A DNA stretch of 64,000 bases from Talpa occidentalis (lineage: Eukaryota > Chordata > Mammalia > Eulipotyphla > Talpidae), in the NCBI RefSeq assembly GCF_014898055.3, contig NW_023603184.1, forward strand, positions 109,110,615 through 109,174,614, given 5' to 3'. Made by a program: the position numbers and the translations under genes. The notes below the pieces were generated by a model. It worked only from the letters and a program-made list of their open reading frames with translations, searched no databases and was not told the DNA's origin. Every line of letters starts with the position of its first letter. The first letter of the stretch is position 1. Positions 10,815 to 22,409 of the stretch are shown here, piece by piece.

Positions 10815-11541
10815 AAGAGTTCTTTATATTTTGTGAATTCTAGTCTCTTACTAGACATGATGTGAACTTTTCCCTTCCTCCTACAGAAAGCAGGAGAGTT
10901 ATTTCTCTGATATTTTGTTGGGAATATGGTCTATCTACTAGAATTAAATCTCATAATATTATGCAACCCCAATGAACTGAGTGCTCCCGGATTTTTTTTT
11001 AACTCTTAGGAGTGTCCTCCCCAAGACATCCATTAGTCAGTTACATTGCCTGTTTTCCTGCTCCAGCACTGGTTCCTGGCATTGGTTCCTGTAGTAGTTT
11101 CCACTCATAGTTCTATATTTTGATATGTCACAACTCACTGTACTTGTCTGTCCATCTTTCAGGCTTGGGAACAATGGTTTTGACTTGTGTCCTTTCCTCT
11201 CTGTTGGACCCTAGGCAAGTTGTTGATTTTTTATTTTATGTTTCTAATTGTTATTAGAATGAAGTAGTGACTATTTCTTTTATCTACAGAACTGCAAACT
11301 AAAAGTGCTTGTTTAATAAGGTTTGAAATCAGGAGTTTCAAGATGGGACTTAATTCATTTTTGTACCACCAAAATAAGTAGTCCTCCTACTATTTTTTTT
11401 CTCATGGTTTTTGGATATCCTTAGCCCTTGAATTTGCATAAGAAGTTTAATATTAACTTTCCACATTTTACAAATAAACCAAATGGAATTTAGTCATAAT
11501 TGTGTTGAATTTGTAGATAAATTTGGTATTTTCATTTTAAC

Positions 11542-11892
11542 AATACTTTAATTAACAATACTTAATTCTTGGCCTCCCCAGTGGCACAGCGGGTTGAGCG
11601 TAGTGCTGTGAAGCTGTACGCAGCCTCTGCAGCACTGGTTCGATTTCCGGCCGGCCAGGGAGAGTCCCATATGGCTGGGCAGAACTTTCCTATTTTGTCT
11701 GCTGCTCTCCTCAGCAGTGTACTTGGTCTTCTGCCTGTTCTGCTCCCTGCTCTGTCTTCTGGTGATTCTCTCACCCTCCCGCACCTCTGGCCTGTACCCC
11801 AGTGCTTGTATAAATAAATAAAAAATAAGTAAAATAAAATTGATTAAAATACTTAATTCTTAATAATACTTTAATTAACAATACTTAATTCT
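11542..11892. repeat. 28-29-bp tandem duplication split by a SINE
   Basis: The 28-base string beginning AATACTTTAATTAACAATAC occurs at 11542-11569 and again, identical, at 11865-11892. The SINE and its 3' target copy lie between. Removing the SINE and one target copy leaves two adjacent copies, so the tandem duplication was there before the SINE. Confidence 0.9.
11571..11847 (+). mobile_element. tRNA-derived SINE, subfamily C
   Basis: Head 'GGCCTCCCCAGTGGCACAGC' followed by 'GGGTTGAGCG' and 'GTGCTGTGAAGCTG', a B-box-like GGTTCGATTTCC, then the common body and an AATAAATAAAAAATAAG tail. The 'GGCCGGCCAGGGAGAGTCCC' stretch marks this subfamily, shared with 37168-37450. The duplication AATACTTAATTCTT is at 11557-11570 and 11848-11861. 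Confidence 0.95.
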
Positions 11893-12799
11893 GTTGATAT
11901 ATGAAAATGGAATATCTTACCATTAATTTAGGTCACTAAATACTCATCAATATTTTGTATGCTGCTATTGAAAGTATCTGTATTTTTGGCCTTTATTCTA
12001 TTGATATGATGTATGAAATTAATTCATTGTGGATGTTATCTTAATTTTGTCCTCCTGGGATAATTCCCACTTGGCGATAATGCATAATTTGTTTACATGT
12101 TTTTGGATTCAGTTTGCTAGTATTTTGTTGAGAATTATTGCATGTATATCCATAAAATGTATTGGTCTACAGTTTTCTTGTGATATCTTTGTTTTTGTTA
12201 TCAGTAAAATATTGATGTTATAAAGTGAATTGCAAATATACTCTTCCCTTCAATTTTATTGAAATGGTTGGTTTTAATTCTTCTTTAAATCCTTTGTAGA
12301 AAACATCAGTAAAGCCAACAAGACCTAGGTTCTCCTTTGTTGGAAGCTATTTTATTATAGCTTTTCTAATCTCTTTACAGGTATATTGGGATTTTTTTCC
12401 TCTCTCTTGAATCTATTTCAGTAGGTATATATTGATTTTTTTCCCTTTCATCTAGGTTATCTGATGTGTTGGCACATAGTTGTTCAGCATATACTCTTAA
12501 AGTCCATTTTATCTGTAATGTCAGTGATAAACCCTCTTCAGTTTCTGATTTTAGTAATTTGAGTCTTACTTCTTTTTACTAGGGAATGTAACTAAGCATA
12601 TCTCTTATTTTGTTCTTTTCAAAGTAATTTTTGGTCTTTTGATTTTTCTCTGTTTTTCTATTCTCTACTTCATATTTTTCTGCCATTTTAATTATTTTCT
12701 TCCTTCTGCTTGCTTTGGATTTAGTTTATGCTGCTTTTTGTATTTACTTATGGGGAAAGTTTTAGGCTATTGATTTGAGATTTGCTTCTTATTTCTTTC

Positions 12800-14090
12800 T
12801 CCAATAAATGGAACTCAGTCATTTTTATTACCACGAAAAGACAATCTATCACAGAAACTTCCTGGTAGATCTGGAAGAAATGTTGTTTACACTAAATGAC
12901 AAAATAATTTGTCTTTGATAACATGATTACATATGAATAATGCAAACTGCAAGTACCAATGCTTCTAAATCAACACTATCCAAGCTATAGTTAGGTGATT
13001 GAATTTACCTCTATACTGTTCCTTTATTTACACAAGCACATCTGAAAAGTATCTGCCTTTACCTTTTGTTTCCCCTTACTATTCATGGTATTGTCAGTTT
13101 CATACCAAACTACAGAAAAGAATGGATTTTCAAAAAATTTTTGACCATGTAAGTCTGTTAAGCAGCAAAGTTCAGGTGAACCTAAGCACTAAATGTAAAA
13201 CTCTTGATCTTCTCATTGTTTTATGACTGTTTTTCCTATAAAGCAATAATAAAAAATGTTACAGATTCAGAGTATAAAAAAATTGTACAAGTGCATTTTC
13301 CTCCACATTTTCATCATATATAGTTGCTACAGAAATAAAACTGATTATTGTGTCAGCTATGACCTTAGATGTACTTCAATATAGATCCTCAATTAATTTT
13401 TAATATCCGAATAGATGAAATTATGCTAACTTTAATCCAAAAAAAAAAAACAGGGGTAGAGGGGGTTGGAAAATTCAGGCTATATAGTGAAAGAATGAAG
13501 TACAATTTCCAGGTATGAATTCTTCACCATATTAAAATATTAAAAAATCAAATATGGACTATCACTTATCTGTGTAAAGAAGACAAATAACAATGCTTAC
13601 AGATGAAATAGAATAGAGAAATATTGTTATATCATATGTATATTTCAAATAGTCTTGATTTAAATTCTAATAAATCTAGCAAGGTACTTGTGAGCATATT
13701 ATAGTAAATAAGAAGTAATCTTTCACAGAAGAGTGACTGCAAATATACAGCAGCAAAATATAACCTTACATGTGTACCAGCTTTGTCATTGAAAGATAGT
13801 GTATTTTAAAAATTGTATTTCCTTTAATTTATGAGCAGTATAGCTAGTATTTACTTCCTGAATTGTTGAAGAGTTGTGAGATTAAACACATTCATGATAG
13901 ATTGAGCTAATGAGTCTGTGCTTAATTCAATAGCCAGATTAAGATTTAACAGAATTAGCCATGATTGCTCGTATTCTCTCAAATCAAGAGATATTAATGA
14001 GTGAAAATGATGGCAGATATATGTAGGACAATGAATATGAGCCATAAATCTTCATAAAACTATGGAAACAGGACTACCACACGTGTGTAC
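12800..14090. other. 1.3-kb insert of unknown origin inside the ancient L1
   Basis: L1 homology stops near 12,790 ('ctattgatttgagatttgc') and resumes near 14,095 at the next L1 position ('aaatcttttttttt', 'aaatgtaggcatttac'). The two flanks share a degraded 'gaaatctttcttcttttt'-like stretch that could be a target-site duplication. The insert has an A-run at 13,439-13,451 but no open frame that I recognise (75 codons at 12999-13226 is the longest on the plus strand). Confidence 0.55.
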
Positions 14091-14984
14091 TTTGGTTTAA
14101 ATCTTTTTTTTTAAATGTAGGCATTTACAACTATAAATCTCTCAGTAAGCACTGCTTTAGCTATATGTGTACATTTGGTATATTGTGTTTTTGTTTTAAT
14201 TTAAATATTTTCTAATTTGTCTTGTAATTTCTTCTTTGACCTGTTGATTATTTAGAGTATGTTAATTCCAAATATTTGTGAATTCCACAAATTGTGATTA
14301 ATTTTAATTCAGTTGTGGTCAGATAATAATTTGAATAATGTTAAACATCTTAATTTAGTGGGTTTTTTTAATGGTGGCCTAATAAATGGTCTATCCCAGA
14401 GAATGGTCTATGTGTGCTTAAGAGAAATGTGAATTCTGCTATTGGTTAGAGTTTCACAGGTGTCTATTGAGTTTAGTTGGTTTACAGAACAGTTCAAATC
14501 TTTTATTTATTGTATTTTATATTATAATCTTGTAATAGAAAACTTACTGAACATTGGGTATAGAAGTCTTTAACAATCATTATTAAATTATCTGTTTCTC
14601 CCTTCAGATCCTTTCATTTTTGTCTCATATTTTGAGACGCTCTTGTTAGGTACATAATTGGTTATAGCTATGCAGTCGTGGTATAATACCCTTCTACTAT
14701 TATAAAACTTCCCTCTTTGTTTATATTAACAATTTTTACCTTAAAGTATATTTTCTCTGTATAATATAACCATGTTATTCTATTCATTATTGCTGGGTCT
14801 CCAAATGATCAGCAGAAGTACACTATGGTACTCTCAAGTCAACTCTGACTTGAAATTTGTTATGCCAGTATAACCTTGCCTATTCCAATTGATACCAGTC
14901 CAAATCTCAGCTTTGTTGATAAGTGGCCCTGGTATTTATATTGTAAATCAGCCCAAAAAAGAAGACCCAAACCAGAATTATTTT

Positions 14985-15115
14985 ACCTCACTACTAATTT
15001 TTATTAATTATTGAGAAAAAAAAAATTGAGACTCAAGGTCATGTACAGGTACTTAGTAGATGAGCAAGGATTATAAGCCAGACCTCTTACCCCCCAATAA
15101 GTGCTTTGTTTTCAT
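14985..15115 (-). repeat. Probable MIR fragment
   Basis: The phrases 'gagactcaaggtcatgtaca' and 'aaggattataagccagacct' follow the reverse MIR pattern (gagactcaaggtca...ggatttgaacccag). Strongly diverged; the flanking 14781-14984 shows nothing. Confidence 0.5.
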
Positions 15116-15935
15116 ATTAGTAGATGTTTAGTTATCTTTCAAATGTTAAATAAGAAATGTCAAAATGTTTATTCTCAAAAAGATTAAGATAAGCAGTTCT
15201 TCACTCTTCATTATTTAATGCTCTGGAGGTTTGACAATTAATATAAATCTACACAGGAATAATGGAATGTCAGTCTATTTTTCTTTGCATGTTCTGACTT
15301 GATAACATTATTCAGGCTTTTAAAATTTTTTATAGATATTAGAGTGATTTTCAAATATATGTTTCTACTCATTATTGACAAAGTGAAGTTCCAGTGTTGT
15401 CAACTTGTCGAACTTCAAATCTTAGATGTCAGGGAATGCACAAAAAGCTAATTCAGAATAGACAGTTATTGCTTCTTGTATCAAAATGTTGCTTAAAGTC
15501 ATTAGGTATACTACAATTCTCTCTGACAAGCTCAAACTGCTCTTTTCTGCAAGATGACATTTAGAGGTCAATCTAATTCAGCCCCCAAATAGCAAACTCT
15601 TGTAAACATGTTCTTGCTATTACTTAAACTATTAAGAATAATATTCTTTGTTTAAAATAATATGACATACTGGTAATTATTTTAGCCATTTATTTTTACT
15701 GAATTGAGGTGCTCTTATATTTATTCTCATACAATATCTGATCCTGCCTTATGATAAGTAGTATCCAGTTGTAGAAGGTATTATGAATGAAAACTCATTT
15801 CAGTTTACTGTAGACAACATATCTACACTGCTTCCAAAAGTATATGGTTGATAAATAAGTGAAATGAGCAACTTTTATAAAATCTAAGATTACAAATTCT
15901 AGGTGATATCAGATTGAATACGGAGCTAGTTAATT
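15116..15935. other. No recognisable feature
   Basis: Single-copy-looking, AT-rich; no frame, repeat or regulatory pattern that I can support. Confidence 0.45.
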
Positions 15936-17112
15936 CAGTAGTGCAGTAAATATTTATTTACTCCCTGTGTTATTTTAAGCACATTTCTTGACACTGAGAT
16001 TAGAGCTGAGAACATAGTAAGTTTATGATGAGTTTGTATTTTTTTAATTTAGCTCATTATTTTATGAACAAGTAAATTACACAAAAATATAAAATCAGGT
16101 AGTAATGAATATTAGGAAGAAAATTGTAGCAGGGTAGGGGAAGAGAAAAGTGGTATTATTAACAGAATGGATTTTCTCTTAGGAAATTACATTTGAATAG
16201 TGACATAAAAGAAATAAGGGAATGAGCTATGCAATTACTTGGGAGTGGGGGAGATTGTTTCAGGAAGTAGTTAGAGTATGATGGTCTTGGATAGGACAGT
16301 GAGACTTGTAAAGAGGCCAGTGAAGTGTCATAAGCAAGAAAAATAATGGCAGAAAATGGGAATAATAAGATATTAAGAACAAGATAAGGTAAGAATAGAC
16401 TACAGTAAGGATTTAGGATCTTATACTCAACATTGGAAAATTACTGCAGAGTGCCCAGGAGCTGAGTGAGATGACATAATTTCCACTTTGAAGGATTTGC
16501 TCTGGCTTCTGTAGGGAGAGCTGACTGTCAATTTGGGAGAGCAGAAGCAAAAGACTGTCGTACCAAGTGATTAAATGAAAAGAGAGATGAAGGTGGGTTG
16601 GGTTAAATTGGGATGAAATATTACTTGCATGTAGTTCTAACAAGATTCATTTTATGGATTGGAAGAAAAAAATAAGAGAAATAGGGAAGAATCAAGGGTT
16701 ACATAGAATTTTAACCTGAGAAACTAGATGTATTATGGCAATAGTTTTGAACTCTAGAGGAACAACATACATGGCAAGATATAGGGGAGAGAATAGATAC
16801 TCAGTTTTGGATTTCCTAACACTGAAATTTCCATTAGATACCTTAGAACAAGTATGAAGATTCAGAGAAGTTTATTCTGGAGATAACAATTTGGGAATCA
16901 TCAACATCTACAATTTGTTGCAGGCCAGTGGGTGAATGGGATCGTCTATTAATAGGGGACACTATAGCAATTCAAGATTGGTGAGATGAAGGGATTCAAC
17001 AAAAGAGTCTGAGAAGTAATAAGAAAAAAAATCAGGAGAATGTGGTATACCATATTCTAAGTTCAAAAAAAGTGACAAGGAGTAAGTCAGGAGCTGCATC
17101 AAAAGATGCTGA

Positions 17113-17746
17113 AAGTGATTCCACTACTAGGAATCTACTCAAAGGATACAAAAACACTAATTTGAAAGGAAACCTGCAATCCTGTGTTTATTGCAGCACT
17201 ATTTACAACAGCTAAAGATATGGAAACAACCTAAATGCCTCAAAACAGATGAATGGATCAAGAAGTTGTGGTATATATCCACAATGAAATACTACCCAGC
17301 AGTCAAAAAAGATAAACTAATGCCATTTACAGCAACATGGATGGAGCTGGAAGGGATTATGCTAAGTGAAATAAGTCAGAAGGAAAAAAAAAATATTGGA
17401 TGGTTTCATTTATAGGTGGAATGTAGGAAAACCAAGCAAAGGGTCAGGAAAAAGATAAAACTTGTAAGCTGACCATAGATCTGAGGTGAATAGCAAGGGC
17501 AGGGGAGAGACAGAGGTCAAAAGAGGGGAAGAAAGAGCACAAAGGACTATGGTAATGGTTCACGGGTGCTGTGGTGGTGGGTGTACTACAGGGATTACAC
17601 CTGAGGGAAAATAATGATGCAAGCAAATAAAATAATGGTGATCACTTTGCAACATATACAAATATTAAGTCACTAAGTTATGCACCTGAAAATAATATAG
17701 TTATATGTCAATTACAGCTCAATTAAAAAATAAAATAGCCCACAAA
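17113..17746 (+). mobile_element. Older L1 3' end (L1MA-like), plus strand
   Basis: Contains the ORF2 tail and a ~300-bp 3' UTR unlike that of the young L1s here ('gggattacacctgaggg', 'agttatgcacctgaaaa', 'ttatatgtcaattacagctc'). The duplication AAAAGATRCTGA (one mismatch) at 17101-17112 and 17747-17758 rejoins the ancient repeat seamlessly. Divergence and the imperfect duplication place it before the young L1s but after the host repeat. Confidence 0.88.
17191..17415 (+). pseudogene. L1 ORF2 C-terminal fragment (older L1)
   Basis: A 74-codon frame with the L1 tail pattern: WKQPKCLKTDEWIKK, LWYISTMKYYPAVKKDK and [15 protein letters not shown]. It ends early: an A-run after 'SQKEKK' shifts the frame relative to the usual ending. 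No catalytic domain remains. Confidence 0.9.
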
Positions 17747-18099
17747 AAAAGATACTGAGACCTTGAGCTAAGAGAATGAATGGAGATAGAAAGGAATTGG
17801 GAAAAAGATGAAACCGTTCCTAGCTGGGATAGAATTGTAGCTTGCTTTTATTATATAAATGACATGGAAAAGGGGGTGGGATATGAAATGATGAGGGGGA
17901 AAAGAGCAGAGATAATTTCATGAGAAAAGTCCTCAAATAGGCAGAGATGGGGCCCAATATAAGAGAGAAATTGACCCATATGTGCTGGCAGTGAATCTGT
18001 TAAGTCAGCATGGAGACAGAGCCTATTTAGCTACAGATTCTAGTGGGTTGGAAGATTTGGCAGCAGGAGAATGAAGAGATCTTCTTATTCTTTCATATA

Positions 18100-18275
18100 T
18101 GTATTTTTAGTGGCATAAAAGTTAGGTCCTTAGTTCTGAATGAACTATTTGTATTTCAGTCTCTCTCACCAGAATTTTTGTCAAGTTAGGGATCATTTCT
18201 TCTCTATCACATCACTAGCAGCTGACCCAGTGCCTGGCACACATTAAGTAACTCATGAATGACTGAAACTCAAAT
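18100..18275 (+). repeat. Probable L2 3' end
   Basis: The stretch 'gggatcatttcttc' and 'cagtgcctggcacacattaa', then 'gtaactcatgaatgactga', matches the layout of the L2 tail. The first half is too diverged to be sure. Confidence 0.55.
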
Positions 18276-18825
18276 AAATAATAATGTTTATAAATTACTT
18301 TTGGCTTCTCATTAGTTAATAACTAATTTGAACATATTTGCTATATTTTATTTGTGTAGAATTTTAAAGATAGCATTTATAGAAGACTGTTTTTGATTTT
18401 AATCTATGTCAGGCTTTATCCATTGACATTTGTTTCATCCCAGAAATTGAGGAGAATTGATTATTTAAGACAACTAGGAACTATATATAGGCAAAACATT
18501 TTAAAAATATGTCCAAACAGCCAGCGACATAGCCCTTCTTCACCAAAATAAATTTCTAGGTGACTGATACTATTATCAATGGTAGTCCTAACCTGTAAAA
18601 ATATGCAATTTTCCAGGTGAAAGGTGACATGAAGTATGAAGATTTTTCTGGTTTGTAAGGAATCCCAAGAAACAGTGAGTAGCAAGTAATCATTGTACAC
18701 ATCTTTCTTCTTTGATTTTTTTCTTGAGATTTCTCTAATAAATATTTCTTCCCCTCAGCACTTTATATCTTGCTCCAGATAATTCTTTGTTATAGTGATG
18801 GAGGGATGATGACAGAGCTGGTCTG
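18276..18825. other. No recognisable feature
   Basis: Plain sequence; a 79-codon antisense frame at 18461-18700 has no family resemblance and no exon context. Confidence 0.45.
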
Positions 18826-18829
18826 GTGT

Positions 18830-18985
18830 TGGATGAGGCTAAGTGGTATCCTTAGCATATGTTCAATAAATGACAGTAGCACTTCCTCCCAAGTGTGACA
18901 ACTGTCAATTTTTCTAGACATTGCCAAATGTTCTCCTGCAGTCAGAGTGGGGGAGAAAATCACCCTGGTTTGAGAATCACTACTG
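18830..18985 (-). mobile_element. MER5-type hAT-Charlie fragment, minus strand
   Basis: Plus strand ends 'acattgccaaatgttctcc' and 'aaaatcaccctggtttgaga', the reverse complement of the MER5 left end (TCTCAACC...GATTTTG...ACATTTGGCAATGT). 'gtgtgacaactgtcaat' also fits. It is a short non-autonomous element without coding capacity. Confidence 0.8.
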
Positions 18986-19190
18986 AAGAAAAACATAAAA
19001 AAAGACATTGCCACAGTCTTTTACCTATTTATCCTGGATACAGGTTATTTTGTAGATGATAATTTTATAATTTTTATCTAAGAGCACATGGCTATAAATG
19101 TATTATCACAGGAATGGCAGTGAGACTATCCCCATTTCACTTTTAATACAACACCTTCATCCTGGGTCTGTTACAAAATAGTCAAATCTA

Positions 19191-19495
19191 GGGCCTCTCT
19201 GGTGGCGCAGCAGTTGAGCGCTGGGTTGCAAAGCTGCACGCAGCCTCTGCAGTGCCGGTTCGATCCCCGGCTGCTCCCCGGCCACCAAAGGAGGGTCCCA
19301 CATGGCGCGCAGACCTCTCCTGCCGTCCGCTGCTCCCCTCAGCAGTGTACTTCGGTCCTTCTGCCTGTTCTGCTTTCTGCTCTGGCTCTGGTGAATTCTC
19401 TCACCCTCCCGTGCTTCTGACTGTACCCAGTGCTTGTATAAATAAATAAATAAATCATTAAAAAAAATAGCCTTTCTACTTTAAAAAAAAAAAAA
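19191..19495 (+). mobile_element. tRNA-derived SINE, subfamily A, well preserved
   Basis: The best copy in the window: head 'GGGCCTCTCTGGTGGCGCAG', the body block 'CTCAGCAGTGTACTTCGGTC', and tail '...CAGTGCTTGTATAAATAAAT' with repeated AATAAA. It has a second A-rich run (19480-19495) after a short extra segment. The duplication AGTCAAATCTA lies at 19180-19190 and 19496-19506. Open frames on this strand are SINE shadows. Confidence 0.95.
19203..19267 (+). promoter_or_regulatory. Internal RNA polymerase III A and B boxes of the SINE
   Basis: A-box-like TGGCGCAGCAG at 19203-19213 and a B box GGTTCGATCCC at 19257-19267 matching the tRNA consensus. The 43-bp gap is within the usual tRNA range. 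These give the SINE its own type 2 pol III promoter; whether this copy is transcribed cannot be told from sequence. Confidence 0.8.
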
Positions 19496-19506
19496 AGTCA
19501 AATCTA

Positions 19507-20695
19507 AATTAGAAGGTAGCCAAAGCTTTAATGTGATATGGGAATAGATTGCTGGAAGCACATTTCCAAAAGGAAGTACTTAGATTGACCAGTGGTACTA
19601 ATTATAGAGACATATTTTAATTTGAGGTGAGACAAATGATTCAAGTGACTAGTTTGGAAGGTATAGTTCAGTTTATTTTTGACTCCCTACCTGCGACTTT
19701 GAATTTTGTGATTCAAATTGAATAGCAGTGAGATAACCCAGGCTAAATGCTGAATATCTAGCCAACCTTCACTACTGATATGTCTTCCCCAGAATTGAGG
19801 TGGAAACAAAGGATTACAGGTATATTTCCCTGAAAATGTGAAGTGGGATTTTTATGTGTGATTATTTGTTTTGTGGTAATTAAATTATTCTCGGTGATAT
19901 ACCCTCCATCCCAAGTTGACTGTAAATTCCCAGCTCAAAAATGTCTGATAAGTCTAAAAGAAAATATTTAGAAATTCTTAACTAAGTTGGTGCCATTACT
20001 GTTCAAGCACAGTTGACGTAGCATCTCTTTGTTGGGTTACTCATTGATAGAGTTACTTGTGAGAAATAAATTCCTATTAAAGTAAACCAAAATAGAGTGA
20101 TTAGACATTTATGTCATCATTTAGCAACTGAGACTAGTGCCAGTATGTATTCCCCACTTTCATATTCCTGGAATGAACAGGTGTTTGAATTGAATGTCTT
20201 CAGTTGTGTGAGTTCATAATATTCAGGTGCTGTCAGAAAATCAGAGTCCAATAGAGGAGGCATCTCTAGCTATAGCTGCTTCTGTTTTTTTCATCCCCTG
20301 ATCTGAAATCTGATGCTAAATAATCTTTATATTCCTATTTCTTGCCTGATACTCCCTAAATCTCCATTGGAATTCCAAACTCTGCCATTCTGTTTTTCCT
20401 GGTTAAACTCCCTTTTGTTGTATCAGCTTGACCTCACATATGTGGGCAAACAAAGAGAAACAAGATTGGAAATTACAGAGTTAGAAGTAGTTTGTGGTAA
20501 ATTCTTCCAAACAGCAATTATTTGGAAGTTTAAGCAGAAGATTCAGTTCTCATTGACATGAAGTCTAAAAAGACGTCGTCTCCTGTCAGGGATATTCTCA
20601 ATAATGAATATACACAATTGCAAATGTATTATACATATAATATTTTAAAGAGATCCTGGAAATTATTAGAATTTCTGATATGAGGGCAGAAACCT
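19507..20695. other. No recognisable feature
   Basis: Plain sequence with one 82-codon frame (20313-20561) that shows no exon borders or family resemblance. Confidence 0.45.
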
Positions 20696-20699
20696 GAAG

Positions 20700-20930
20700 C
20701 AGCTTGACAAAGAATACATCTAAATGTTTAAGGATGCAGAACCATGTTTTATTCATCTCAATTATCAATAATAGAAAACATATAAGTCAACTATGCTTGA
20801 AGAAATACTAAATTGTCATTATGCTTTCTTTATGGAAAATGATACCTCAAAATTATGGCTATATGAAAAAGTCTTAAAGAATATGCAGTAAAAAATATTA
20901 GGTGAAAAGTCTTTAGATTGTATGTCATAT
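20700..20930 (+). repeat. Possible old L1 3' fragment
   Basis: The run 'caattatcaataatagaaa', 'tatggctatatgaaaaagtc', 'gaatatgcagtaaaaaat' and 'gattgtatgtcatatat' resembles the plus-strand end of old L1 ORF2 and its 3' UTR. Highly diverged. Confidence 0.45.
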
Positions 20931-22389
20931 ATTTATTAAATTTCCAGTTTGTTTTCTTGGAGTTTGTGCTTTTTGTTCATCTTTTCAAATGTGTGATTTA
21001 TTGTGATATCTTTCCACATTCTAAGTATTTGTCCATTTTGTACCAAATTGTGTATTTGTGATTTTTTACTCCTTTTCTAAAAGAGGTATCAACTATAAGC
21101 TGTAGGTATAACAAAACCTAAATGTGTCCTTTGGTTATATTGTAAACAATTTTCCAACTTTTGTGAAGTGAGAACTCTTGCTCACTCCTGAATAGTGCTG
21201 CTGGTAAGTAGTGGCCAGGTTACAGAGACAATCTGGAAGCCTCAGGAATTTTCTGAAATAGGTATTTCTAACTACTCCAAACCTCTACAAATACTGGAAT
21301 TTAAATGTCATGGGAAACTGTGAACTCTGTAGTAACAATCATAAAGAACTTTCATTTATATAAGGCATTAGAGTTTATGAATATTTTTATATACTTTGCT
21401 TCAACAGATAGTTAAAACATTTTTGCAGAATCACAAAGATTTGTAAGGTATGGCGCATTCCTAGAATCCTGGGCCCTGGCCTAAAGTGCTTATTCCCGCC
21501 ATAATGCATGCCAAAGAGTACACTGAAGTTTAAGATAAATCTGCCAGGTGTAAAATGTTTAGTCCTTTACAAATGATGTCAAGTAAACCTTCTCTTCAAG
21601 TAAAGTGTGATCTACTTTCCTGAAAGAGAAATCAGTTATTGTGAACCTTTGACTCATATTCTGTTTCTGATTATAACTGTCAGGATTCTTGTAGACAAAA
21701 TCAAGATCACATGATTCTGCCTTACAGAACTGAGAGGTACAAAAATACATGGGAAGAGGTAATCCAAAGGAATAAGATGATGATGTATAATATTTCATAA
21801 CATTAGGCCATCTTTCCTGTTGACTCCATCACTTGCAATGAGGGCATGGTTATAATGATGAGAGCAAGATGGAGGTGAAGAGGTAAGAGAAAAACATGTA
21901 ATTCAGGGTTGATTTGAGAGTCCCTAGTAAACCATGTCCTCATCAATGCCTCACTCTGTAATATCCTCCTACGTTTTCAAAGCTCATAGTAATTTTCCAC
22001 AGCACAATTCTTGGTCTTGAAGATTTTTCACTGTATCACCACCTTCTATTATTGACCTTCTCTCTCTCTCCATATTTCTCTGTTTATTCCATCCTCGTCC
22101 CTGATGAGGTAACTCTTGTACTTTTGTACAATTAGAAGTAAGTGATGGTATTTGTTTGCATGTTTTTGTACTTGTCTTGAACTCTCAAGGGATTTGTGTA
22201 TTCCTTAAGAAGAATAAGTAAGCCTTATTAAGCTTAACTTTTTATTAAGTTTTATTTTTCTTTGATAATATCATGGTGTCTACAACGCTAGAACATGGGG
22301 CTTTAATCCACCATCCTACTAACAAAGTGACTAAGATGACAGATACTACTGATAGAAGAAGGCTAAGTAGAAGGGAAGAAATAAAGGGC
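20931..22389. other. No recognisable feature
   Basis: About 1.4 kb of ordinary AT-rich sequence. The 79-codon antisense frame at 21559-21798 looks like chance. Confidence 0.45.
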
Positions 22390-22409
22390 ATGTAGCTTAT
22401 TTTATTTAT

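Larger units (their letters stand above)
9405..14780 (-). mobile_element. Ancient, nearly full-length L1 (L1M-type), fragmented
   Basis: Reading left to right gives the reverse complement of an old L1 in the correct order: 3' UTR/ORF2 tail at 9405-9980 ('ttttattgaaatagaattc', 'catttggtagcac', 'gtatatacctagcagtgg'), further ORF2 tail at 10010-10300, mid ORF2 at 11255-11570 and 11862-12790, and the endonuclease-proximal part at 14095-14780 ('aaatgtaggcatttac', 'ttcagttgtggtcaga', 'gtgtgcttaagagaaatgtg'). No frame is open. It is interrupted by a young L1 (10305-10814), a SINE (11571-11847), and two stretches I cannot match to L1 (about 10870-11250 and 12800-14090). Confidence 0.85.
15940..18060 (+). 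repeat. Ancient ~2-kb mammalian interspersed repeat, split by an L1
   Basis: A series of phrases appears in the order known from a widespread old mammalian repeat: 'gagaacatagtaagtttatg', 'aggaaattacatttgaatag', 'gtttcaggaagtagttagag', 'gatttgctctggcttctg', 'gggaagaatcaagggttac', 'tcagttttggatttcc', 'tttgggaatcatcaacatc', 'ggagctgcatcaaaagatgc'. The match continues after the inserted L1 ('actgagaccttgagctaaga'). I remember the consensus text but not its library name, so I leave the family open. The 76-codon antisense frame at 16413-16643 lies within it. Confidence 0.7.
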
